Part shown: positions 32,701 through 44,500 of the stretch, in pieces | How positions within the stretch are numbered: position 1 is the stretch's first letter | Layout of the letters: every line of letters starts with the position of its first letter | The notes under the pieces: generated by a model | Databases searched by the model: none | What the model saw: the letters and a program-made list of their open reading frames with translations, nothing else | Told to the model about the DNA's origin: nothing | NCBI GenBank assembly: GCA_019096155.1 | Contig: JAHCVI010000004.1 | Location: forward strand, 2,046,001 to 2,110,000 | Direction of reading: 5' to 3' | Source: Staphylotrichum longicolle | Lineage: Eukaryota; Ascomycota; Sordariomycetes; Sordariales; Chaetomiaceae | Length of the DNA: 64,000 nucleotides | Position numbers and translations under genes: made by a program

Positions 32701-34863
32701 CAGGGAACAGCTTCAAGAATGGATCGGTCGCCCCGCGAAGCTGTTCGAGCTCGAGGCGTGAGGTGACCGGAAATTCGGCCTCAACGCCCTCGTCTTCTTC
32801 GCCCGCCTCAGCCGGGACGTCGTACGTCCCTTGGAAAGCGTCCATGATCTCCCTCGCATGGGGAAATCCTGGGAACTCGGGTGCGAGGAGGGTCCAGGTG
32901 AGGGAAGTACGGAGGAGATCCAGGTAATTAGGGCTCATCTTGCTCAGGGCCTTGCTGTAGACGTCGCTCGTGCCGTCAGGCAGGGCTTCCAACCGCTTGG
33001 ACAGCGGCCTCTGAAATGGCTCGCGCATGAATGGGATGGCGGTGTCCCGAACGTAAAGAAAACGAGAGCGTGCCTTCTCGAGAATTGCAATCTTTGCGGC
33101 TTCCTGTTCGGCGTTTGACAACCCCGGACGTCCTTGAGGGCGCTGGTGAGAACCAACTCGATGTCACTCGCGTTGGAGGCCTGGACGTCAATGTATGCGC
33201 CGGGGGCCAGGTAGAGGTCGTTGAAGAACTTGGTGGATGAAGCACCCGACGAGGATATGGACGCGGATCCCTGCCTTGTCGGAAACTGCGGCCATGAGGC
33301 TGTGGACCTTCCGGAGAAGTTCTTCTTGGTTCTTATCGTCCAGGGCATTTCTATCCAACCCGTCGAGGACGAGGACCACACTCTTCTTGAGGAGAGCGGC
33401 AATGTGGGAGAAAGCGTCGACGAACTCGGGCAGCCCGTCTTTGTCGGTGCGCACATGCATCGGCAGCATGCTGTTCTTGACCTTGGCTTTCTTGAAGACG
33501 CTGTTGCAGGACTCGAGAAGGCCGACATGGTCTTCGCCCTGGACAGCCAAGTCGTAAAGTTGCGACAAGAAGGTGCGGCAAATGCTGTCTGCCGTGTACT
33601 GCTGGCTGTTGCCGAGGGCAGCACCACCTGCTGAGCTGCTGCATGTGACATACAGCAAGGCTTTGTCGGGATCCGCCGATCGTGTTACGCGGTCTGCGAT
33701 GGCTGCCACAACATACGACTTTCCAGACCCTAGGTCTGATCAGTAGAGGTTCATGGCTCAATCGGGCAAAGGAACTTACCTTCTGGACCAGTCACACAAA
33801 GCATTGGGTTCTCAGTGGCGCCCACCCAATCCTCGTACAAACGGTCCTCAAACACCCATTGACAGGTCCCAGGGTATATGGCGTCAATCGTGTCTCCAAG
33901 AACCCTGAATGAACCCTCCAGAGGACTGAGGGCCTCTTGGAAGGCCTGGAAATCCTGCACCGCATAGTCCCACTGTGACTTGCGCTTGGTCGAAGCCTTG
34001 ATGTCGTCCAGGCCCTTCAGCAGGGTATCGAACCTCGCCATCGCGTCCTCGTGCAGCTTCCTCTGGGTGTCTTGAAAGTCCTGAATGTGTCGAACAGTGC
34101 CTTCGATGCCGGCAAGAACAGTGGACACGCTCTGGAGCTGTGTGAGCGTCTTGTCCTGAAAGGCGCCCTGGCTCTCCTCGAGGATCTTCTTCTTGAATGT
34201 GGCCACGGTGCTGAGCTTGCCCTCAAACTTGGCCTTGGAGATGCCGAAAAAGTCCTTGAAGCCGTGCTTGATGCGGGTCAGGGATCCTGCAGTCAAGTGG
34301 CGCTTGATGGCAAAGGAGAAGTCGAGGACGGCAGCGTAAGCGCCGATGACGTCCTGGAAGAGCTTCTCGACCAGCGGGCTGGGCTTCCACTGGGGCTTGT
34401 TGCGCTCGTCGTACAGACGGTCGTAGTGGCGCACGATGATCATGATCTCGCTGATGTCGCTCAAACCCGAACCGAAGAAGGTGTACAGGTCGTAGTTGCT
34501 GTGGATGGCGGTCAGGGTGAGCTTGACAGCGTACCAGGCCATGCCGACGCTCTCGGGGGCGTTCTTGGTGACGAAGTCGCCGGCAGCCACAAAGTTCTCA
34601 ATGTTGGACAGGATGTTGTGGATCCACGACTCGGGAATCTCAACATCGCCCACCTTGCGGCTGCCATACTTCTTGCCGGCATCGCCTTGCAGGACCTCGG
34701 CAGCCTGCTTGGTCTCCTCGGGCGTCGATCTTTCGCGCAGGAACTCGGCGAGCAGCTCCGCGTCCTTGGAGCTTGAGTGGCGGTCGGCGGCATCCTTGCG
34801 GAAGCGGTCCAAGGCCTCGTCGTAGAGACTGCGCTTGTCCTTGTCCTTGTCCTTGCCGTCCAT
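29769..34863 (-). CDS. NLR-like STAND protein: helical N-domain, NACHT-type NTPase, ankyrin repeats, SPRY (three 1-base frameshifts in this sequence)
   Basis: Exon 1 is 34863-33780. A 50-nt intron (33730-33779) splits the Walker A motif, which reads GPEGSGKS after splicing (Lys365). Residues 1-360 form a helical domain like the Goodbye/NACHT_N-type leaders of fungal STAND proteins (WYAVKLTLTAIHSNYDLY). A Walker B-like VLVLDGLDRN follows. An acidic linker precedes roughly ten or more ankyrin repeats (for example NGLSGGYSPLQAAACSG, KLLLEQGADVNAENDVGRTA). The C-terminus is a SPRY-like domain (LPPGL, YYFEVTLLDV, MAVGFC, VCFETNFG). The frame changes at CCC 33245-33247 (one base too many), CCCC 33122-33125 (one too few) and CCC 30330-30332 (one too few). 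Protein similarity runs through each, so either this is a sequence artefact or a decayed allele. NLR-type STAND proteins sense non-self and trigger immune or incompatibility responses. Confidence 0.82.
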
Positions 34864-35765
34864 GGTGGCACTCTGTCAAATACTCTGGCAGTCTGCAGTC
34901 CGAGTATGTATTTTATAGTGTAGGTTCAACTCCAGTTGTCAGGCCGGTGAAGGGTGCACTTCAACAGTTCAACTTGAATTGAACCACGGGCTGCATGCCG
35001 CGCGGCGAAGGGGTGCCGATCAGTCCATGATAAATCCGCATTTTGGAAGTGCCATCTCTTTATAGACACAAGTTTAGAGGTTGGAGCATGGTTGCTGAAT
35101 TGCTGACGTGAGAACCCCTAGTGTGGCTCGTCCCCGCAGCTGAGCATCGACAAGACGACCGAAACGTCGGCTGGGGCTGTGGAGGAGCGAGCAAGAGATG
35201 CTGATTCGGTGTGTTGCGAGCCCAATTGTTTTGAGGTGCATTTTTAGGCCCTCAAGCTGCAGGCGCGATTGGTCCCAGACGGTGAAATCTGGCTGCCTGG
35301 GAAGATCATGCTAGGGGCCCCATAGCCCCACAACTTTCCCCGGGACTGCCGCTCCCGACACTGCCGTCAGTCAAGGTCAAGAACCTACCCATCATGCAAC
35401 GCATCCACGCCACTATCCTGCTCCTCAACCTCCCGCAGCCCGTCGGCTGTGGAGTCCGCCAGAGGACCCTGAGAAACCAGCCTGTCCGTACCAGACCGAG
35501 TTTGTGGTGGAAATCGAACGTCATACTCCCCCCCTGCCCTTTGGCGATCCCCATCACGGTCCAGGAGCATGGCAAAATAATGGGCGATAGCCAAGGGACA
35601 GTCATGACTATCAACTACTTGCATTCGGCATATGAGTTGGTGGACTCTGAAAAAAATATGTACACTCCCCAGGAGTTGTCCCCAAGACCACAGGTTGGGC
35701 TTCTCTTTTGGAACATTCAACGCAATCCAAGACCACGAATGGCCGCCATTCCAACAAAATACCGT
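34864..35765. other. Intergenic, NLR promoter and xylanase 3' region
   Basis: No gene seen. Short frames here have no motifs. Confidence 0.5.
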
Positions 35766-36875
35766 TTACTTGGACAACAGCGTGACGATGGCGTTGTACG
35801 CAGCCTTGGGGTTGTAGCTGCTGTCGAAAAGCAGCGGGTTACCCGAGGGGCGCCACGAGTCCTGTTTAAGAACTAAGTCAACACACTGCATTTCCAAACG
35901 CCGAAAAGACGGGAAAGAAACTCACGCTGTCCCGCACACCCCAGACAGTAATACCCACGCACTTGGGCTCGTCGAGGCAGCCCTGAGTGACGGCAGTGTA
36001 GTCGTTAACATTGTTGTTCTGGATATCCAGCTCCGTGACGGCCACCTCCTTGACGCCGGCCGCGGCCAGCGCCTTGATGGCGCCCGCGAGCCCGCTGCCC
36101 TGGCCCGAGGTGAGATGGCCCTGCGTGCCGATGCCGTCGATGGGGATGCCGGCCGCGAGCCACTTCTTGACGTGGTCCACCATGCCGCGCGTCAGCTTGG
36201 CCGCGTTGGGGCTGTCCAGGTTGTAGTCGTTGATGTACAGCTTGGCGTCGGGGTCGGCGGCGCGGGCGGCGCGGAAGGCGATGCCCACAAAGTCCTCGCC
36301 GAGGACGTTGGAGAAGACGCTGCTGCGGAGCGAGCCGTCCTCGTTGAACATCTCGTTGATGACGTCCTGGACATACCACGTCAGTCGCTGTTTTTGGATG
36401 AGAGATCCGTATAATCAGGAGCACGCACATAGCCGTAGATCTTGCCCTTGTACCGGGTCATGACGGTCGTGATGTGGTCTTGGATGACCTTGGTCAGCTG
36501 CGCCTTGTCGCGGATGTTGTTGACCCAGCCGGCGAGCTGCGAGTGCCACACAAAGGTGTGCCCGCGGATCGTCTTGTTGCGCTCCGTGGCCCAGTTGACG
36601 AGGTAGTCGGCCTGGCCCCAGCTGTACGAGCCCTGCTGGTTGTTGATGCTCTGCCACTTCATGCTGTTCTCGGGCGTCACCTGGCCAAAGTTGGCCTCGA
36701 TGATGGCCGCGTTCTTGCCAGAGGTGAGGCGGCCTTGGTCGGTGCAGGTGCCGTAGTACAGCTTGCCCTTGGCCTTGAACAGCTTGTCGATGCTCTGGGC
36801 CGCCTGCCGGGAGTCAAGGGCCGGGGCCGCAAGGGCGGCGACGGGCGCCAGGAGAAGCGCGAGACTGGCCTTCAT
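35766..36875 (-). CDS. GH10 endo-1,4-beta-xylanase, secreted
   Basis: Three exons (36875-36429, 36366-35926, 35861-35766) with phase-0 introns of 62 and 64 nt give 327 residues, the usual size for a single-domain GH10 enzyme. The start at 36875 gives a signal peptide (MKASLALLLAPVAALAAP). GH10 motifs are YYGTCTD, FGQVTPENSMKW, RGHTFVWHSQL, the acid/base Glu154 in DVINEMF, LYINDYN, GIGTQGHL, and the nucleophile Glu261 in AVTELDI. The spacing of 107 residues between the two Glu is normal. WGVRDSDSWRPSG and PKAAYNAI close the barrel. The usual Trp before DVxNE is Tyr here (GYDVINE). The enzyme hydrolyses xylan backbone outside the cell. No carbohydrate-binding module is present. Confidence 0.95.
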
Positions 36876-38630
36876 CGTTATGACCACTGAATGTGCGACA
36901 CTGTGAGGAGGTAGTTCAAGTCGATGTGCTGACCAGCTACCCAATCTTGCGGAAATCAGAGAAGGGCCATGTCCATATATAGTTGCCAGGGAAGACAGCC
37001 GTGTTCCTGGTTTAATCTACTTGGATAGGAAACCCACGGCCCATGCCATTCCCAATCTCGACTTTCCGTTCCCGTGCGCCGCTTCCGAAGGGCTTCCTTG
37101 CCGCCGTTCCTGCTCAACCCCCCTGCCGCTCGTTCCGTACCTGATCGAGGGCAGTGATCATCCCGCCTGGTCCCTATCACTTACATCACAACCCGGAATC
37201 TCAGCTCAACAAGCGGTCCAGTAAGGCGTCGGCACCTGTGTGCGGGGCCCCGCGACGCGGTGTAACGCCAACTTGTCTGGCATTTGATCTTCAAATTGCA
37301 TCTTTAGCCGCGCCACCGACGGAACGGTTAAACAGGGGGAGCCGCTTTTTGCCAGATTCTCAATAATATCGTCGCCTTCCACTCCCTTCCCCACAGACGC
37401 GTCCCATATAAGCCAAGCGCCCCAATGGCCTCCCCACGAAAAATGCCCGAACGAAGTTATTGGTGGAAGAATGCGGCGTGGGCAACCCTAAGTCATATGC
37501 CGGAACGGAGGCTTCACGCCATCACCATATCAGCGGCAATAAGAGCCGCTTGGTTCCCCGACGGCCTCCCTCCGGGTCGAACCTGGGCCTTCACCAAAAC
37601 TCGTAGGATCCTAGATGAACTTGAGGAGCATGGATATTTGGCTCCCCATCGTCGTCTTGAGAGTCGGTTCTCAATACCCGCCGTTGATATCACTGGCTGC
37701 CCTGGAAAGCACAAAGTGTGAAAACATACCTTTTGGTCAGCTGAACAAAGGGGGTTGCTTTCAGCAATGATGTTATCGAGGCGTGCGACCAACCAATGTC
37801 AGCAGCATATTATGTGTGACACAAGCAACTCCTCTATCACTTTGGAGTTCTGGAGCTGCATCTAAGACAATTAGACGCCGCCCCGGAACATGGGCCCAGA
37901 ATAGATCAAGACGGCCAGTAAATGGGATGGCAGATTCCCAGTTTCCGATTGTCGGGCATCTGTCCGTTGTGTTGGCGTTGGGGGCCACAAGAAGGCTACT
38001 CGGCCCTGATAACCAACTAGATAATTACTAGTAGTGTATCATCAATGGAGATGAGTAACTGGAGACTTTTCTTTAGGAGTTCTTTTCTAACGAATCCCAT
38101 GAGAGTAAAGGGCGAGACCTTGATAAGAACCCCTCAGAACTATAGAATATTGGACCTTTCTGATATTTGAAACTCAGCAACTCTCCCTTGATATGAACCA
38201 TCTCGGTCTCTTAAGCAATTTCTTTTGTGAACTGTGTCATTGCCACTTAGGTGCAGACTTTTGGATCTGCCGCTATACGGAGTTCAGAGATGGAAAGGGA
38301 CCTCGCAGTCGAAGCAGGCTATGCCCGCAAGTCTCCCGCTTGCCGTCTTTCTCGCCCTGGTATTTTGTTATCACAAGAATGGCCAAGGATAACGAATGGG
38401 TCCGCCACCTCAGAGCTTGCGAAGTCATGGGCAACGCGACAAGCATCTTTGGACAAGAGGGGTCTGTCCTCGAAAAGTGGCCACTCCTATTCTTGCATTC
38501 CACACACAACCATCCCATTGACTCTATCCCAAAGGTACCCCAACGCCCATCATGCATCTACAGGTTAAAATACACAAAATATTTACACCAACCTCTAGTC
38601 ATACAAGCCTCGGCCCAGCCCCTAGCCACC
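36876..38630. other. Intergenic, about 1.75 kb, no gene seen
   Basis: This contains the xylanase upstream region and the 3' region of GUF1. A 99-codon frame at 37425-37721 has no recognisable domain. The stretch 38000-38200 is noticeably more AT-rich than its surroundings. Confidence 0.5.
36976..36981 (-). promoter_or_regulatory. Candidate TATA box of the xylanase gene
   Basis: TATATA on the minus strand lies about 100 bp upstream of the xylanase ATG. A GGCTAA motif, the core of XlnR/Xyr1 xylanase-activator sites, occurs further upstream on the same strand (37304-37309). Both are short and could be chance. Confidence 0.3.
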
Positions 38631-40892
38631 CTACTTGGACAGGAACTTTTGGAACGCCGACTGGTCAATGACCACGTTCCCGACCGCCCTCAGCCTCTTG
38701 CGGCCGGCCTTTTGCTTCTCCAGCAGCTTCCGGCGGCGCGAGATGTCGCTCGCGTGCAGCTTGGCCAGCACGTCCTTGCGGAACGGCTTGATGGTCTCGC
38801 GTGCCACGATGCGCTTGCCCGCGGCAGCCTGGATGATGACCTCTGCGATTGACAGTTAGCGTTTTAATCCCTAGACGGGGGCTGGTGGAGAAGGAGCCTT
38901 ACCAAACATCTGCCGCTCGACGTGCTCCTTGAACTTGGTCACCCACTGCCTGCCCAACCGCTCGACCTGGCTGGCGTGCACGACGCGCGCGATCGCGTCC
39001 ACGGCCTTCTTGTTGACGAGCAGGTTCATCTTGACCAGGCTGCTCTCCCGCCACCCGGCGTCCTCGTAGTCCAGCGTGGCGTATCCCTTGGTAGCGCCCT
39101 TCAGCTTCCCAAACAGGTCGTCGACCAGGCTGGACATGGGCACCTCGTACTTAAGGATGACCTGCGTGGCGTGGAAAACTCGATGCCCTTTTGGATGCCG
39201 CGGGCGTTCTCGCAGATCTCGATGACGCGGCCGAGGTACTCGTCCGGCAGCGTGATGGTGCGGCTGACATACGGCTCGTAGATGGTGGCCTTGCGAAGGC
39301 GGACGTCTTCGTTGTCGGGGAACTCGGCCGGGTTGGTGATGACCGTCTCCGGCCCGCCGTTGCTCCAGACGATCTTGGTCGGGACGGCGGGCTCGGTGAT
39401 GATGATGTCGGCGCCGTGTTCCTGGCGCAGCCGGTCCTGGAAGACGGAGCAGTGCAGACTCCCCAGGAACCCCAGCCGCCACCCGGCGCCCAGCGCCTCC
39501 GAGAAGTCCTTTTGCAGCGTCACGCTGCGGTCGTTGAGCACCAGCTGCCCGATGCTGTCGGCCAGCTTGTTGTAGTCGCTCTGGTCCGTCGGGAACGCCG
39601 CCACAAACACCATCGGCTTGGGCTCCTCAAAGCCAGGATACGGCTCCACGACGTCCTCCGACCCGACCGTCGTGAACGTATCTCCGATCTTGGCATCCTG
39701 AATCCTCTTCATCCCCGGGTTGAAGTACACATACCCGACCTGCCCGGCCCTCAACACCTTTTGCGGAACCTGATTCGGGTACTGAATCCCGACCTCCCCC
39801 ACCGTATACTCGTTCCCGGTGCCGAAACTCACCAGCCTGTCCCCGGCCTGCACCGTCCCATCAAACACGCGCACCAGCAGCACCACCCCCTTGAACGTAT
39901 CATACCACGAATCCACCAGGAGCATCCTCAGCGGCTTCTTGACGTCCCCCACGGGCATCGGCACCTTCTCGATCACCGCAGGCAAGATATCCCCCACGCC
40001 CTGGCCCGTCTTGGCGCTGACCTGGACGGCGCAGCTCGTGTCGAGCTCGAACACGCTCTCGAGCTGGTCCAGCGCGCGCTGCACGTCGGCGGTGGGCAGG
40101 TCGATCTTGTTGACGACGGGCACGAGCGACAGGCCCTGGGCGAAGGCGAGGTAGAAGTTGGCGACGGTCTGGGCCTGCACGCCCTGCGACGCGTCGACGA
40201 GCAGCAGGGCGCCGCCGCACGAGGCGTAGGAGCGCGTCACCTCGGCGCGGAAGTCGACGTGGCCCGGGGTGTCGACCAGGTGGAGGAGGTAGTCGAGCTT
40301 GTCGCGCGGGTGGCGGTAGATCATGGTGCAGGTCTGGGCCTTGACGGTGATGCCGCGCTCGCGCTCGACGTCGAGTTTGTCCTGGGCGAGAGTTGTCTGT
40401 CAGCGGTGTGTGCGCTTGCTTGGGACAGAGGCAAGCCAGTGGGAACGGGAGGCAAAGACGCACCAGGATCTGCTTGTTGGCATCGCTCGCCGAGATGGTG
40501 CCCGTGTGCTCGAGCAGGCGGTCAGACAGCGTGCTCTTGCCGTGGTCGATGTGGGCGACGATGCAGAAGTTGCGGTAGCGCTCGATGGGGATCGCGGCGA
40601 TGCGCTTCTCGAGCTCGGCGGCGCGGCGCTGCTCGGGCCCGTCCTTGGCCGTGGTGCTTGCCAAGCGGAATTGTGGTGCTGATGGTGTCCGCTGTGGTAC
40701 TCGAGTCTTTGGAGCATATCTGAGGGACGCAATCTGGTCCAGTCTCGCACCGCTGGTAAAGCATCGCGCGCTGCTACTGCTACCTCGTCCCGCGGCCTGC
40801 GACAGAGCAGCCCCCCGGCCCAGACACGGCGCCAGACGCAGTCGCCGCAGCCATGGTCCCATCCGTGTGTCCCGACCCGGCACGCCACGCAT
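38631..40892 (-). CDS. GUF1: GUF1, mitochondrial translation factor (LepA/EF4-type GTPase); one 1-base frameshift in this sequence
   Basis: Exons are 40892-40464, 40381-38903 and 38842-38631 (introns 82 and 60 nt). The Arg/Ser-rich N-terminus is a mitochondrial targeting signal. GTPase motifs are intact: AHIDHGKST (G1), DVERERGITV (G2), DTPGHVDF (G3), NKIDLP (G4) and SAKTG (G5). LepA-specific regions follow, including PTKIVW, YLGRVIEICENARGIQKG, LVDDLFGKLKGATKGYATLDYEDAGWR and the basic C-terminus KQKAGRKRLR. Between GIEF and HATQV the frame shifts at the run 39175-39178 (AAAA on the plus strand), where one base appears to be missing. With it the gene would encode about 706 residues. GUF1/EF4 supports mitochondrial translation by acting on stalled ribosomes. 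Because the gene is conserved, the frameshift is probably a sequence error. Confidence 0.95.
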
Positions 40893-41548
40893 CCAATTGG
40901 CGCTCCTAGGTCATGTATTGCGTGGTGGAAGCGGCGGTGGTGGTGTGGTGGTGTTGGAGCTGTCGTCGTGGTCCGGCATCGAAAGCTCCAAAAATTGGGG
41001 ATCGGCAAGGGTTTGGATGCCAAGATGGCTCATCCCGCCCACTCACTGCAGGTAAGTTGTTATCTTATCGGGACACCCCTGAGCATCACAGACAAAGCCA
41101 GAGTTGAAGGCAACAGCAGTGTTCATTATTAATGCACATCAGTCGAAACCGTGCGTTTAGGTATGACTGATTCTAGCAACGAGTGTGCCCCATCTACCGA
41201 GGTTTCCATCTTGGGGCCAAGTGAGCAAGTTCCTTCCGCGTCTAACGTGCAGCAACACCTCCCGGCTCCCCTAGCCAAGTACAAGGACCCCCTCCATCTC
41301 ATGCAATTATACAGGTGCCCGTATTGGAACACCATATCCGCGTGACTGTGCGTTGCTCATGCCAGTCATGAACACCGTATGCTAAAGACAAATGGTCACC
41401 CAGTCTCCTGTGGCACATCTACGATCATGCCCCCGGCATCCTCCACAGATCTCTTCTCACATCTCTCCAGTCACTCTCCTCTACACCCCCCGCTTCCTCA
41501 TCACAGTTCCCAATATCCATCCGCCGCCGGTTAGAACCACACCCCGCT
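40893..41548. other. Intergenic, no gene seen
   Basis: GUF1 promoter region and the 3' end of the MIT gene. Nothing recognised. Confidence 0.5.
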
Positions 41549-44500
41549 TCACGCAAGCACCCACTCCGTCCCGCGCTTGACAAACTTGTCCATCAGCATC
41601 GTCAAGTCCGCGAGCGCGAACCGGCACACATAAAACGCAAAGAACTCGGCCGCGTGCCGGGTGCACAGCTCGAGCCCGACCTGCGTCTTGTCGGCGTGGC
41701 GCAGGCCCGGGTCGTCGACCTGCCGCGCAATCTGGTCTGCATCACACACCGAGCCGTCAGCTCCAGCTCCTTGACCCGCGGCAGCAGCACTGGGGGGATG
41801 GTGATGATGATGAGGATGAGGATGCGCAAGCATGAGGTAGTACTCACCCACAGTCTGCGCGGCGTCAAACAGTCTCGCCAGCGACGACATGTACGTCGCG
41901 TTCGGGCCCGTGAACTGCACCGCGCCTAGATCCCGCTTGACCGGCTTGCTCGTCGGGTGCGCCGTCATGGGCAGGCTCGCCAGCACGACGTCCTTGACGC
42001 CCTCATGCAGGTTCACCGAACTGACACCACCTGCGCCAGTCCCGTTCCCACTGGCCCCGGTCTTGGACCCATATCCACCCGCCGACCCCAATCCGGGCAG
42101 ATTCGCCGAGCTATTCTTACTCCTCAACCTCCTCCAGGAAAAGCTGCTCCCCTTCCCCGCGACGCTCGCCGACCGCGGCATCGCCGCCGCCTCGGCCGCC
42201 GCATCTACGGCGCTCGCCTCCTTGAACATGGCCCCGGCACCCTGCACGCCCACCTCGCTCCCCAGCTTGCGCGCCAGCGTCGCCTGCACCTGCTCCAGCA
42301 CGCCCTCGAGGGCCTGCATCTCCTCGAGCACGGCATCCGCATCGCACGTGTCGACGCGCGCGAGCTTCTGCAACGCCGCGGTGAGCAGGTCGCAGTTGGC
42401 GATCTTGTCCTCGACGCTCTTGAGCTTGACGCCCTTGACGCGCCACACGTCGCGCGGCACGAACAGCTTGTTGCTGAGGTAGCCGCCCCGCGCGTGGCAG
42501 AGCGTCTGGTAGAGGCAGCGCATCAGCCAGAAGGGGCGGAGCATCGTGTCGTTGGGGCAGGGCTCCAAGGGCGCCGGCGCGTCGGGCGTTAGGGGGTTGG
42601 GCGACCCGGGGCGGTCGGGCGAGTGGAAGTGATTCTCGAAGAGGTGCAGGCCGCTCGTGGTGGCGCTGTTGGCGCGGTCTTTCACGCCCGGCGGGAGGGA
42701 CGGGACGGCGGGTAGGCGGGCGCCAAACTGATTCGTGAGTGGCGTGCCGGGCGAGTGGTCCGAGGTCTCTTCGAGGTGTGAGATAGAGAGGTTGCGGGTC
42801 TTGAGGCTCTTGAGGCTCGAGGCCGAGTAGTTCTTTCGCAGGTTGGGACGGACCACCGAGGGAGTGCCGACACGCGAGTAGTCTTCTGGATTGTACGTCG
42901 TTGATGGCAGGGGAACACCTTCGGTTTCCTCGTCGAGTGGTGGTGGGATGGGGGAGGCGCCTGACCTCGCCGAGAGGGGACCGACGGTGCGGCTGGGGCC
43001 AGCCGAGAGCGCTTGCCGCTGCTGCACGATGTAGTTGCCGGCCTTCGGGTGGGAGGGGATGGCCGCCCCGGCCGTCTGTGGCGCGGCCGGTGCGAGCTTA
43101 GTTGTCTCGATTTTGAGCTCCTTGGGGTTCTGCCCGGACAGCCGGCGATTTCGGACGCTCTGCGACGAGCTCTGCGAACCGGCAGAATTGGGTTGTGGGG
43201 GCAGTTGTGTTTTCGCGTGTGGTGGCAGCGCTGGCAATGGGCCGGAGGGGTGCGGATGTGGCAGCACGTTGTCTTCGCTGACCGGTGTGAGGACGGTTGT
43301 TCCTGTGGGTGGGTTTGAGCCCATCGAGCTGTGCCAGGTCCGGCCGGTCATGCCACTCGAGTCGGACTCGCGCGGCACCGGTGGCCTTGGCTGTGCCTGG
43401 AACGTGAAATCCTCGATGGAATTGTCCCGTCTCATCTCCTCTAACATCCGTTCCTCCTCTTCCGAGTCATTTCCATCGTAAAAGTCTTCGCCGATTGCTT
43501 CCTGCCTCCTGTACTCCTCGTCTTCGAGCTGTTGCTGGAGTCGTAGCCTCTTCTCTTGCTCGTTTGCGAGTTCCAACGCCTCTCTTTCCGACTCCCGCAC
43601 CAACTCCCTGGCCATTTCCACCCGCCGTAATGTGTTAGCGATTGGGTCCCCGGGCGCATCATGATAGAGGTGTCCAAGGTATTGCGATTCTGGTTCGTAT
43701 CCATCGTCGTAGGCCGCTTCGATCGCGTCGTCCAGGGCGGCATCAAACTCGGCTTCAGTGGCGCCGCTTGCAGCCCGTATGTGCTTTCTCCTGACCCTTG
43801 ACGATGACCGCGAATGTACCGACGATATGCTCGACCGCTCTGGTTCCGACTCGTCGATGGGGTCGAGCCATGAAACCGACTCATGGCTGTTAGCCCGTTG
43901 GTGGCCAGCGGACGCTGGGTGCAAAGATGACGGGCCGGGAGCGACGGAGACCTCAGGAGAGGCGGGCCTTTCGAAGCGTTCGTGTTCAGCGGGGGGCGTG
44001 GATGCTCTGGCGGGAGAGAGCGGCCGTCGCGGCGAGAGTGGTGGGGGCATGTAAGCGTTGTCCATCTGTCCCGGGGGTTGAAGTGTAGATGCGTTGTTAT
44101 ATCTCGCCCGCGAAAAAGCGGACTGCAGCGAATACTGCTGCATTAAATGCGATGAGGACCCTTCCCGGTGGTCTCTTGTGTCCGTGGGGAGGGGCGATGC
44201 TCTCGAGGGCGGCGGGGGGTTTCTTACTGGTTCCTGGACAGGGTAAGTAGGTTGTTGCGTCTCGTAATCATCCTCATGGTTTTTGGCCCGCGATGCAGTA
44301 TATGGACGCGAATAATCGTGGTCCGCTATCTGCGCGCTTAGGTCGTTGCTCTCTGGGCGTTGGGGCAACGCCTTTCCCTCGGGTTCGATATCGACAAGCT
44401 GCTCGTCCAGCTCCATGACTCGACCCAAGTAGGTTTCGTGCTATCAGGGGCGGGCCAAGTGTCAGAAACACAGAACCCTGGTCAGACTGGTCAAAAGCAG

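Noticed and set aside
32944..33651. Alternative long frame in the NLR NTPase region taken as a separate gene
   Set aside because: Only its middle part is family-like. It is best explained as the NLR reading frame after a one-base shift at 33245-33247.
37425..37721. 99-codon frame upstream of the xylanase
   Set aside because: No recognisable family. It contains a TTCGA-like sequence that was tested as a tRNA T-arm and does not pair.
39191..40723. 510-codon open frame on the plus strand
   Set aside because: It lies antisense to GUF1, whose GTPase motifs are unambiguous. The long frame is a shadow of GC-rich codon bias.
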